From positions 1-62,151 of the forward strand of contig DUZU01000015.1 in the NCBI GenBank assembly GCA_013349285.1: 62,151 bases of DNA, in the 5' to 3' direction. A program made the translations under genes and the position numbers. This document shows positions 46,677-54,157 of this stretch, in pieces. Source of the DNA: Deltaproteobacteria bacterium (GTDB lineage: Bacteria; Desulfobacterota; Desulfobulbia; Desulfobulbales; Desulfurivibrionaceae). Positions within the stretch are counted from its first letter, which is position 1, and each line of letters starts with the position of its first letter. A model generated the notes under the pieces. The model saw only the letters and a program-made list of their open reading frames with translations, searched no databases and was not told the origin of the DNA.

Positions 46677-46976
46677 ATGGAACGGCTAATCGTTAAAGTT
46701 GACCAAGACCTGCTCGATCTTATTCCCGGTTTTTTAAAAAACAAAAAAAATGATATCAACAAAATAAAAACGGCTTTGCCCTTAGGAGACTACGAAACGG
46801 TAAGGGTGACCGGCCATAACATGAAAGGCTCCGGCGCAGGTTACGGCTTTTTAGAAATAAGCGAGATCGGAGCCGGAATTGAAACCGCCGCCGGCAAACA
46901 AGACCATGAACAAATCATCTACTTATTGAATCAACTCACCGATTATCTCGATCGGGTAAGCTTTGAACCTGAATGA
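46677..46976 (+). CDS. Histidine phosphotransfer (Hpt) protein
   Basis: 99-residue single Hpt domain from the ATG at 46677 (AAGAGGAG upstream; an overlapping longer frame is rejected). The phospho-acceptor is His47 in VTGHNMKGSGAGYGF. Nothing else in the protein. As the only free Hpt protein here it is the natural shuttle between the receivers and kinases of the cluster. Confidence 0.9.
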   Translation: MERLIVKVDQDLLDLIPGFLKNKKNDINKIKTALPLGDYETVRVTGHNMKGSGAGYGFLEISEIGAGIETAAGKQDHEQIIYLLNQLTDYLDRVSFEPE

Positions 46977-47299
46977 TGAGAAGAATATCAGCCCGAATAA
47001 TCACTGACGGATTTTCAGCCTGCTTAAGAAAAGTCAGGTGGGAGCAGCTTCAGCCGCGAATATACCATCAGGAAATTTATTTTTTGTTTGTGTGAACGCA
47101 ATGCTTGGTTACTTCCATAAAAAAAGTATCTACGCACCAGGCCAACACCCTAACAATCATACCCTTGACTATAACTTGAAAGTCAAAAGAGACAACACCT
47201 TGTAATCACAACTTGATATTTAACCGTAAATATTAGATCATAAGCCAAGGAAACACATATAAATTGGCAGGCAAAAAATCATTGTCAGGAGGACGAGAG
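46977..47299. other. Intergenic region inside the cluster
   Basis: 323 bases holding the second REP-like copy at 47039-47060. A possible TTGACT near 47164 has no good -10. It splits the cluster in two transcription units or is a spacer; no gene seen. Confidence 0.45.
47039..47060. repeat. REP-like element, copy 2 (inverted)
   Basis: GTGGGAGCAGCTTCAGCCGC and two more bases; the reverse complement differs from copy 1 (14812-14833) at a single inner position of the core. Located between the Hpt and REC-Hpt genes. Confidence 0.55.
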
Positions 47300-48319
47300 A
47301 TGGATAAAAAAGTATTACCGATTTTGGTTGTCGATGATGAAAAGCCCATTCTCATCCGCCACAAAACAATTTTAAGCAAATACTTCGGCAAGGTCATCAC
47401 CGCAACAAACGGCGAAGAGGCATGGCAACACTTTAAAGCAAACAAGGTTATTCCCGTGGTCATCACCGATATCCAGATGCCGAACAAAGACGGCATCTGG
47501 CTCATAAATCAAATACGCAGTGAAAACAAGGCCACCCAGATTATCATTATTTCAACGCTGACCAAAAGTTCTGTCGCCATCTTCTCAACCTACCGCAATA
47601 TCTCTTATCTTCCGAAACCGGTGGATGAGATCTACCTTAGGCTGGCGGCGATGAACGCCTATAACATCTATGCTGAGTCGGTATGGATAAATATGCTCCG
47701 GGACGAGATATGTAAATTCGAACCGGACGAGGATCGCATATGGCAAATCGTTTCAAGTGATCCTTGGCGCAAGGACACCCCACTCTTACCTGAAGAAATG
47801 GGTGGCGATCACCAAAATGATATGCCGTTGCAAAGCTTGCCGGAATCAGCAAAAACAGAAACATCTTCTATCATGCCCGGACAAGCCGGCTCGACAGCTG
47901 ATAACAATTCTCTGGAAATGCAAAAAAGCATTGCCAAGGCAAAAGAGGTTTTCGGCGAAGAAGCTTTTGAAGCTTTTTGGGAAGAGCTTAAAGACATTTC
48001 GGAGTCAGTCGAAATCAAGCTGCTCGACCTTGAACAACACCCCCAGGATCAAAACCTGATCGGAGCTGTGTTCAGAGATTTCCACACCATCAAGGGCAAC
48101 TGCGGGATGATGGGTTTTACGATCGTCGAAGGGCTCACCCACCGCTTGGAGGATGTTTTTTCAAAGATAAGAAGCGGTGACCTGTTGGCCACACCCAATG
48201 TCATCGACACGGCCCTTACCGGCAAAGACATCATCACCAGATTACTCCAGGCGGAAACCGGCGAGACCATTATGAACGATCAAAAAAATCTGCATGAAGC
48301 CATCAATAGCTTCATGTAG
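47300..48319 (+). CDS. REC-Hpt two-component protein
   Basis: 339 residues from the ATG at 47300 (AGGAGG upstream; longer frame rejected). N-terminal receiver with Asp57 in VVITDIQMPN; its conserved lysine is in YLPKPVD. A polar linker (about 150-225) follows, then an Hpt domain with His262 in DFHTIKGNCGMMGF, the classic HxxKG pattern. The protein should accept phosphate on Asp57 and relay it via His262 or the reverse. No output domain. Confidence 0.92.
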   Translation: MDKKVLPILVVDDEKPILIRHKTILSKYFGKVITATNGEEAWQHFKANKVIPVVITDIQMPNKDGIWLINQIRSENKATQIIIISTLTKSSVAIFSTYRNISYLPKPVDEIYLRLAAMNAYNIYAESVWINMLRDEICKFEPDEDRIWQIVSSDPWRKDTPLLPEEMGGDHQNDMPLQSLPESAKTETSSIMPGQAGSTADNNSLEMQKSIAKAKEVFGEEAFEAFWEELKDISESVEIKLLDLEQHPQDQNLIGAVFRDFHTIKGNCGMMGFTIVEGLTHRLEDVFSKIRSGDLLATPNVIDTALTGKDIITRLLQAETGETIMNDQKNLHEAINSFM

Positions 48320-48372
48320 GCGCCGAGAAGACAACTCAAAAACATCGGAACCACAGCCATGATGACGACCAA

Positions 48373-50961
48373 ATGCGCAGGCGCGCCAACATCTATCCCT
48401 CAGCCGTGAAAAATTTCCCGGTAAACATTATTAATATTCAAGCGCCGGTGGTCATCGGCCTGCTGGCTCTGCCAGGGCTTTACCTGGCCAGCCAATACAG
48501 CTATCTGCTCTTTCATCTCATAACCGAGTTTTTCAGCATCACCATCACCGCGGCCATGTTCCTGTTCGCTTGGAACACCAGGCGCCTCCAGGATAATGAC
48601 TATCCGCTGTTCCTGGGAATTGCCTATTTGTTTATCGGCACCCTGGATCTGGCCCATACCGTAAGCTACTCAGGGATGAACGTAATCCCGGACCTAAGAA
48701 TCGACACGGCAACCCAGCTTTGGGTCGGCACCAGATACATCGAAAGCATTTCGTTATTGATCGCCCCTTATTTCTTTAAGAACAAACTACACACAAACTA
48801 TTGTTTTTTCGTATTTTCTCTTATCACGGCAACCTTAATCTTCATAATCTTTGCAACAAATCTTTTCCCTACCTGCTTTGTCATGGGCATTGGCCTTACC
48901 CCTTTTAAAAAAATCAGCGAGTATCTGATTTGCCTAATTCTGTCAGTCGCGGTGGCCGTTCTTTATAAACATAAAAACATGGTAACCACCGGAATATTCA
49001 GGCTGCTTGCCTCCTCCATCATCCTGACCATATTTTCGGAATTATTTTTCACCTTCTACATCTCTCTATACGGGATCTCCAACCAGATAGGTCACTATTT
49101 CAAAATTATTTCTTTTTATCTTATCTACCGGGCCATTGTAGCCACCGGCCTGACCAGGCCTTACGATCTGCTGTTCAGAAACCTGAAACAAAATGAAAAA
49201 AACCTGGAAAGAATCTGCCTGGAATTGGAATCCCGGGTTAATGAACGGACCAAGGATCTTTTATTAACCAACAGAATGTTACGCCAAGAAATGGAGGATA
49301 AGGAACAGGCCCAACTTGCATTAAAAAACAGCGAACAACGCTACCGCCGCCTGTTTGAAAACTCTCCGGTCTGCCTCCGGGTTGAAGATTTTTCCGAGGT
49401 GAAAAACTATCTGCAGACATTAACAATCCCACACGGAGAAGGGTTCAGCCTCTATCTTGACCATCACCCTGAAATTACCGAAAGAGCAGCGGCCCTGATT
49501 AAGATAAAAGATATCAACAAGGCGACCTTGCTGCTGTTTAATGCCCGGAAAAAAGAGGAATTCCTGCAAAATCACCAAAAAACGACCACCAAGCAATACC
49601 ATCAATTCCTGCAAAAAATACTGAAAACAATTTATGCAAAAAAAACCAGTATGGAGGGTGACACTATCCTGCAAAGCCTGGACAACTCTCCCCTTGATGT
49701 TTCCATTATCTGGTCGGCCACCACCACAAACAAAGATTGCGATTACGCCAACATCCTGGTTTCCATCGTTGACCTGACCCAGCGCAAAATCAACGAAAAA
49801 GAAAAAATCATGCTTGAAGGGAAATTACGCCATGGTCAAAAAATGGAGGCCCTGGGCACCCTGGCCGGTGGCATAGCCCACGATTTCAACAATATCCTAG
49901 CCTCGATCTCGGGCTACGGTGAAATGATTCTTGATGAAATCAACGATCCCCAAGCACCGGCTTATCACTTTTGCCAAAACATCCTGATTGCAGGTGACAA
50001 GGCAAAAGATCTGGTTAGACATATCCTTGCCTTCAGCAGGCAGACGGAGATAAAAAAAATTATTTTTTCCCCGGCCGCAATTATCAAAGAAACCATAAAA
50101 CTGATCAGGGCTTCCATCCCGGCGACCATAGAAATACACGACCAAATCGATCCGAATTGCGGCACCATATTCGCCGACCCCACCCAATTTCATCAAATCG
50201 TCATGAACCTCTGTACCAACGCTTATCAGGCAATGGATGACAGCAAAGGGATTCTATCCATTTCAATATCAAAAGTAATTCTTAACAAAGATACCTTTAA
50301 AAAAGGAACCGTAACCAACACCGGACCCCACATCATGTTGTCGGTGCGTGACACCGGCGGGGGAATCGATAAGGCCATCCAAGAAAAAATTTTCGACCCC
50401 TATTTCACCACCAAGGAAATAGACACGGGGACAGGCCTGGGGCTGGCCATTGTCCACGCAATTGTCGAAGAACATGGTGGCATGATCAGTGTTAAAAGCG
50501 AACCGGGCAAGGGATCTGAATTTAAGGTGTATTTACCGGCAACAAAAAACGATCTGAACATCCCCACCGATAACAAAGAATTGCCAACTGTAGGGCAGGG
50601 CCAAATCCTGTTTGTCGATGATGATCTTATGTTGCTGGAAATGGGCGCCATCATGATGGAAAAGCTTGGTTACACGGTCACAACGGCAAACAACGGCAAC
50701 AATGCCCTGAATTTATTTGAAAACCAACCTGATTTGTTTGATATTGTGGTTACGGATATGACCATGCCGGGCATGACCGGCTTGGAGCTGGCAAAAAAGA
50801 TATTGGCGCAACGAAACAACATCCCGATAATTCTCTGTACCGGTTTCAGCCATATGGTTACCGCAGAAAAAGCCAAGGCGGCTGGAATCAAGGAATTTAT
50901 CCTTAAACCGTTAAAAAGAAATGACTTGGCGAACATACTAAAAAAAGTAACAATTAAATAG
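48373..50961 (+). CDS. MASE3 membrane hybrid histidine kinase
   Basis: 862 residues. The first ~270 residues are seven-plus membrane segments with MASE3-type features (LFHLITEFFSITITAAMF, GTLDLAHTVSYSGM, VGTRYIESISLLIAPYFF). Then a PAS domain (about 320-480), HisKA with His503 in GGIAHDFNNILASI, HATPase (MNLCTNAYQAMDD, DTGGGID, GTGLGLAIVHAIVEEHGG) and a C-terminal receiver with Asp795 in VTDMTMPGM. Hybrid kinase, so it needs an Hpt partner, two of which lie just upstream. It is the last of the cluster; the stop is close to the convergent AMMECR1 gene. Confidence 0.94.
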   Translation: MRRRANIYPSAVKNFPVNIINIQAPVVIGLLALPGLYLASQYSYLLFHLITEFFSITITAAMFLFAWNTRRLQDNDYPLFLGIAYLFIGTLDLAHTVSYSGMNVIPDLRIDTATQLWVGTRYIESISLLIAPYFFKNKLHTNYCFFVFSLITATLIFIIFATNLFPTCFVMGIGLTPFKKISEYLICLILSVAVAVLYKHKNMVTTGIFRLLASSIILTIFSELFFTFYISLYGISNQIGHYFKIISFYLIYRAIVATGLTRPYDLLFRNLKQNEKNLERICLELESRVNERTKDLLLTNRMLRQEMEDKEQAQLALKNSEQRYRRLFENSPVCLRVEDFSEVKNYLQTLTIPHGEGFSLYLDHHPEITERAAALIKIKDINKATLLLFNARKKEEFLQNHQKTTTKQYHQFLQKILKTIYAKKTSMEGDTILQSLDNSPLDVSIIWSATTTNKDCDYANILVSIVDLTQRKINEKEKIMLEGKLRHGQKMEALGTLAGGIAHDFNNILASISGYGEMILDEINDPQAPAYHFCQNILIAGDKAKDLVRHILAFSRQTEIKKIIFSPAAIIKETIKLIRASIPATIEIHDQIDPNCGTIFADPTQFHQIVMNLCTNAYQAMDDSKGILSISISKVILNKDTFKKGTVTNTGPHIMLSVRDTGGGIDKAIQEKIFDPYFTTKEIDTGTGLGLAIVHAIVEEHGGMISVKSEPGKGSEFKVYLPATKNDLNIPTDNKELPTVGQGQILFVDDDLMLLEMGAIMMEKLGYTVTTANNGNNALNLFENQPDLFDIVVTDMTMPGMTGLELAKKILAQRNNIPIILCTGFSHMVTAEKAKAAGIKEFILKPLKRNDLANILKKVTIK

Positions 50962-50988
50962 CTCTCCCATCAGCGGAAAAAAGCCACC

Positions 50989-51588
50989 CTATTCTTCTTC
51001 AAAATATTGAACCTGATAGACCGACACCTCGAGTTCGCCCAGGCGCCAGGCATCGGACGACAGCATGGCTTTAAGGCAAAGATGCCCCAGAAAATCCTCG
51101 GGGCGCGGCACCTGCTCCCAGACCTGTGGCAAAAAAGTAGCACCCAGTTGACCCTTTCTGATAATTACCCCGTCAATGCCGGGCCGCAACTTGGCGATGA
51201 GATCGGCGGCATCTTCATAGGCCAGAACCTGCGGGTTAGTGAGAATACTGATCTCAACTATAATCTCGGCCATTTCATCCAGTTGCACCGGGGAAAAGCG
51301 GTGATCATGAAAAGCGGCATTCTCCGCATTGCGCCTGACCCCGTCAAATATGGCTTCAAAATCGGCAAGGCTGCCGATACAACCTCTTAACTGCCCATTT
51401 TTTTTAAGGGTTACAAAGGTTCCCCTCTTCTGTTGTAAAGCCTGCTCAGAAGAGAGGCTGGTTATCTGCTCCGGCGTAAGTAGCCCTTTACCGCCTACCC
51501 GCTCGGTAATAACATGGCGGGCCAGGGCAAGGAGTTCGCGGCCCAGTTCCTGGGTAAGTTCACCATTTTTATTTTCAGAATCAGCCAT
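50989..51588 (-). CDS. AMMECR1/AmrA-domain protein
   Basis: 199-residue AMMECR1 family member with the signature LRGCIGS at 68-73, RFSPVQLDEMAEIIVEISIL, and LRPGIDGVIIRKG...ATFLPQVWEQ. Conserved in all domains of life, often beside MEMO and radical-SAM (AmmeMemoRadiSam) genes, which are absent here. Function unresolved. Divergent from the cytochrome gene and convergent with the MASE3 kinase. Confidence 0.9.
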   Translation of the reverse strand: MADSENKNGELTQELGRELLALARHVITERVGGKGLLTPEQITSLSSEQALQQKRGTFVTLKKNGQLRGCIGSLADFEAIFDGVRRNAENAAFHDHRFSPVQLDEMAEIIVEISILTNPQVLAYEDAADLIAKLRPGIDGVIIRKGQLGATFLPQVWEQVPRPEDFLGHLCLKAMLSSDAWRLGELEVSVYQVQYFEEE

Positions 51589-51672
51589 AATTACTATGAT
51601 CCTTTAAGCAGCAGTCACTTATAACAATTAAAAGCAAAAGACGGTTAGCCCCTGACCAGCATCTTTTTGGGT

Positions 51673-51700
51673 TTGAACAGCAGTTTTTCAACAATATAAT
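51673..51700 (+). promoter_or_regulatory. Promoter of the cytochrome gene
   Basis: TTGAAC (51673-51678), 16-base spacer and a perfect TATAAT (51695-51700), 24 bases before the cytochrome ATG. Confidence 0.7.
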
Positions 51701-51724
51701 TATACATAAAAGGAAGAAAACATA

Positions 51725-52084
51725 ATGTTTTTTAAAATTGCCGTCATTTGCGCAGCAAGCTGTCTCTTCTCGGTTCAGGCAATTGCCATGACGAATGATT
51801 ATGGCAGAAAACTTTTTACCAGCACTACGCTGGGAGGAGGAACAACCGGTAAAACCTGCCTCACCTGCCATGAAAAAGGCCGTGATTTTTCGAAGGAAAC
51901 TCTCACCAAACAACACTTCACGGTGATGGGAAATGAGATTGCTGGGTTGCCGGCAGTAATTAATTTCTGCATCGAGGTTGCCCTGCGCGGGCAGGAACTT
52001 GCTCCCGACGGAGAACAGATGCGGAACTTGATCGCCTATCTCAAAATATTTATTGAACAAAACAACAAAGAGGAAAACCCATAA
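51725..52084 (+). CDS. Periplasmic monohaem cytochrome c
   Basis: 119 residues with a signal peptide (cleavage about residue 22, near IAMTND). One haem-binding motif CLTCH at 45-49; a later Met (PDGEQM, about 103) could be the distal ligand. Small class I-like, possibly an electron shuttle in the periplasm. AAGGAAG precedes the ATG. Single gene with its own promoter and terminator. The partner is unknown. Confidence 0.85.
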   Translation: MFFKIAVICAASCLFSVQAIAMTNDYGRKLFTSTTLGGGTTGKTCLTCHEKGRDFSKETLTKQHFTVMGNEIAGLPAVINFCIEVALRGQELAPDGEQMRNLIAYLKIFIEQNNKEENP

Positions 52085-52112
52085 AAAAACCCGGCAAAAG
52101 CCGGGTTTTTTT
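52085..52112. terminator. Bidirectional terminator, cytochrome / selenoprotein
   Basis: Perfect 11-base stem 52085-52095 / 52100-52110 with an AAAA loop, T tract on the plus strand and A tract before, so it can end transcripts from both sides. Confidence 0.9.
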
Positions 52113-52135
52113 ATAAACATCTAGAGCAAAGCTGA

Positions 52136-52474
52136 TCAACAACCGCAGGAGCCGCCGCTGCCGCATGAACTTCCGCAACTACCACCGGCGTTAAGCGGTT
52201 TGGCAGGTGATATGGCAAATCCGGACCGGGGGCCCGCATCAATAAAATCTACCTTAATAACACCGCATTGATTGCTTAAATCGTTGTCCAGGAGGAACTT
52301 AATGCCTCCGTGCTCAAATGTTGCATCATTTTCTTTTGGCTCATCCAGAGCCAATCCCAGCGAGGGGCCGGCTCAACCGCCTTGCATTAATGCAACACGC
52401 ACCGGAGAATCAATATTATTGTCCTCCATATACGCTTTCAGCTTGGCTTCCGCCAATTCTGTAACTTCCAGCAT
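52136..52474 (-). CDS. HesB/IscA-like selenoprotein (in-frame UGA = Sec34)
   Basis: 112 codons from ATG at 52474 (GAGGAG upstream) to the TAA, with a single in-frame TGA at 52375-52373, codon 34. Read as selenocysteine the protein begins with the IscA-type helix (LAEAKLKAYM) and gives GGUAGPSLGLALDEP at 32-46; Sec replaces the first conserved cysteine of IscA (SGCSG). The rest follows the A-type carrier fold (HGGIKFLLDN, VIKVDFIDAG) and ends in a Cys/Gly-rich tail with a final CGC. A SECIS-like hairpin follows the UGA and SelB is encoded at 33225. HesB-like selenoproteins are known in this lineage; the frame without read-through would break an otherwise perfect protein. Confidence 0.9.
52336..52354 (-). 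promoter_or_regulatory. Bacterial SECIS-like hairpin
   Basis: On the minus strand a perfect seven-base stem (52354-52348 with 52342-52336) closes a five-base loop TGGAT. The loop begins 26 bases after the UGA, within the 16-37 window for bacterial SECIS, and has GG at loop positions 2-3, also as expected. Confidence 0.7.
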
Positions 52475-52561
52475 CTTTATGATCTCCTCATAAAATGATT
52501 GAAAAATTAACCGCCCACTAATATCCGGACGGAATATTACTCAACATACCCATACAAAAAA

Positions 52562-52587
52562 TTGATACTTAATACGTATTATATCAA
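52562..52587. promoter_or_regulatory. Dyad in the selenoprotein/pfk divergent region
   Basis: Core TAATACGTATTA (52570-52581) flanked by TTGATA (52562-52567) and TATCAA (52582-52587); the arms are inverted but spaced asymmetrically by two bases. On the minus strand it contains TATAAT, a possible -10 for the selenoprotein gene. Confidence 0.45.
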
Positions 52588-52634
52588 AAAATTAAGTAAT
52601 GTGCCACAAGAAGTCAAGGTTTGCTTTTTTTGTT

Positions 52635-52663
52635 TTGACCTGACTTATTTTACTGCCTATAAC
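52635..52663 (+). promoter_or_regulatory. Promoter of phosphofructokinase gene
   Basis: TTGACC (52635-52640), 17-base spacer and TATAAC (52658-52663), about 67 bases before the ATG. Confidence 0.65.
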
Positions 52664-52730
52664 TAAAATAAGGTCTATAATTTCCTAGTTATTTAAACAG
52701 TTACGCCTTTAGACATAACGAGGAAAAGCA

Positions 52731-53825
52731 ATGAAAAAAATCGTCATTTCCACCGGTGGCGGCGACGCCCCTGGTTTAAACGCCGTTATTTATGCCGTTG
52801 TCAAATCCGCCCATTACCGTGGTTGGGAAGTATACGGCAGCAGAAACGGCTACAAAGGACTGCTCAACCCGGAAGAGCTCATCCACCTCACCCCGGAAAT
52901 GGTGGAAGATATCACGCCAACCGGCGGCACCATCCTCGGCTCGACCAATAAAGGCAATCCCTTTGCCATGCCGGTGGAGAATATGGCCGGTGAGACTCAG
53001 ATCGTGGATGTTTCCGATCGGATCATGCAAAATTTTACCGCCATGGGCTTTTCCTGCCATATCGCGGTCGGCGGCGACGGCAGTCTGGAAATTGCCCATA
53101 GGTTTGCCGTGGAAAAAGGCATGCCGGTGATCGGAGTGCCCAAAACCATTGACAACGACCTGCTGGCAACCCAACGCACCTTTGGCTGCGACACGGCGGT
53201 GGCCACCGCCACCGAGGCCATCGACAAACTGCACTCCACGGCCAAATCCCATGATCGGGTCATGGTGGTTGAGGTCATGGGCCGGGACTCGGGCTGGATC
53301 GCCATCAACGCCGGTATCTCAGGCTGCGCCGATGTTATCCTTATTCCGGAAATCCCTTTTGATATAGACAAGGTCTGTGCCAAGATCAATGACAATGAAT
53401 TGCACCACAAGCATTACGCCATTGTGGTGGTCGCCGAAGGAGCCTGCGGCAAAAACGAAAAGGTGATCTGCAAATCCCAGGAAGAGTCGGAGGTCGGACG
53501 CCAGGAAGTGCTCCTGGGCGGGATTGGCGATTGGGTGGCCAAACAGATCAAAAAGAAGACCGGCAAGGATACCAGATCCCTGGTCTTGGGGCACCTGCAG
53601 CGGGGGGGCTCCCCCACCAACTTTGACCGCCAGCTCGCCCTTCGCTTCGGCGGCGCGGCCGTGCGCATGGTCGAAGATGGTATTTTCGATCACATGGTGG
53701 CGCTGGCCACGCCAAACATGAAGCCGGTGCCCCTGGCCGAGGCGATCAAGTCCCGGAAAAAAGTGCCCTTGGACAGCGACAAGGTCATGACGGCCAGGGA
53801 TATCGGCATCTGCCTGGGGGATTAA
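52731..53825 (+). CDS. pfkA: 6-phosphofructokinase
   Basis: Phosphorylates fructose 6-phosphate. 364 residues with TGGGDAPGLN at 8-17, GGDG at 114-117 and PKTIDND at 137-143 (catalytic base Asp141). The glycine of GGDG favours ATP as donor (pyrophosphate enzymes have Asp there) whereas Lys138 is the residue of the pyrophosphate/mixed group, so it belongs to the mixed-substrate group III and the donor is not certain. MGRDSGWIA and VLGHLQRGGSPTNFDR are typical. GAGGAAAAG precedes the ATG. A terminator lies in the tail of the opposite gene. Confidence 0.93.
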   Translation: MKKIVISTGGGDAPGLNAVIYAVVKSAHYRGWEVYGSRNGYKGLLNPEELIHLTPEMVEDITPTGGTILGSTNKGNPFAMPVENMAGETQIVDVSDRIMQNFTAMGFSCHIAVGGDGSLEIAHRFAVEKGMPVIGVPKTIDNDLLATQRTFGCDTAVATATEAIDKLHSTAKSHDRVMVVEVMGRDSGWIAINAGISGCADVILIPEIPFDIDKVCAKINDNELHHKHYAIVVVAEGACGKNEKVICKSQEESEVGRQEVLLGGIGDWVAKQIKKKTGKDTRSLVLGHLQRGGSPTNFDRQLALRFGGAAVRMVEDGIFDHMVALATPNMKPVPLAEAIKSRKKVPLDSDKVMTARDIGICLGD

Positions 53826-53842
53826 CCACCCGGCCCCGCCTG

Positions 53843-54157
53843 TTACACTTTATTCTTATCGAGATTATCCATATACTCCTGCCATTCCAACGGCAGGAGT
53901 ATTTTCTTTTTATTGTTGCACTCCTTGCAACAGGGCACCAGATTGCCCTTAACGCTTTTACCGCCGCGGGCAATGGGCACCAGATGATCCATGGTCAACT
54001 CCTGGGGGGCGCATTTGGCGCGGCAATAATAACATTCACCCCGGGAAATTCTATTCTGCCACCACCGGCTTTTCCTTATGGTTCTAGCCGTTGCCTTTTC
54101 CCTTTTGATCGCGGCCTCGTCAACCCCGTCAAAATCCATATTCTCAGGCATGGACAT
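53843..54157 (-). CDS. HNH endonuclease
   Basis: 104-residue HNH protein: a zinc knuckle CYYC (42-45) and CKEC (77-80), with DHLVPIARGGKS (DH at 57-58, GG at 65-66) and Asn72 in GNLVPCC. Such small nucleases occur widely, often with restriction or repair genes, or as phage remnants. Starts on the last base of folC (TGATG, one-base overlap), so it is coupled to folC. Its last codons include the pfk terminator hairpin. Function inferred from motif only. Confidence 0.85.
   Translation of the reverse strand: MSMPENMDFDGVDEAAIKREKATARTIRKSRWWQNRISRGECYYCRAKCAPQELTMDHLVPIARGGKSVKGNLVPCCKECNNKKKILLPLEWQEYMDNLDKNKV
53874..53914 (+). terminator. pfkA terminator within the opposite gene
   Basis: Perfect ten-base stem 53874-53883 / 53892-53901 with eight-base loop, then TTTTCTTTTTATT on the plus strand. 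It begins 49 bases after the pfkA stop, and lies in the codons of the opposite HNH gene (LLPLEWQEYM). Confidence 0.85.

Noticed and set aside
46422-46976. Longer frame including the Hpt protein
   Set aside because: The N-terminal part overlaps the kinase gene in another frame; the ATG at 46677 has a strong ribosome-binding site.
52336-52375. TGA at 52375 as a true stop, giving two small genes or a pseudogene
   Set aside because: Flanking frames both match one IscA-like protein, the TGA falls on the Cys site, and a SECIS-like hairpin and SelB exist.
53843-54157. HNH gene as part of a restriction or toxin system
   Set aside because: No methylase, antitoxin or phage gene beside it; only the motif can be supported.
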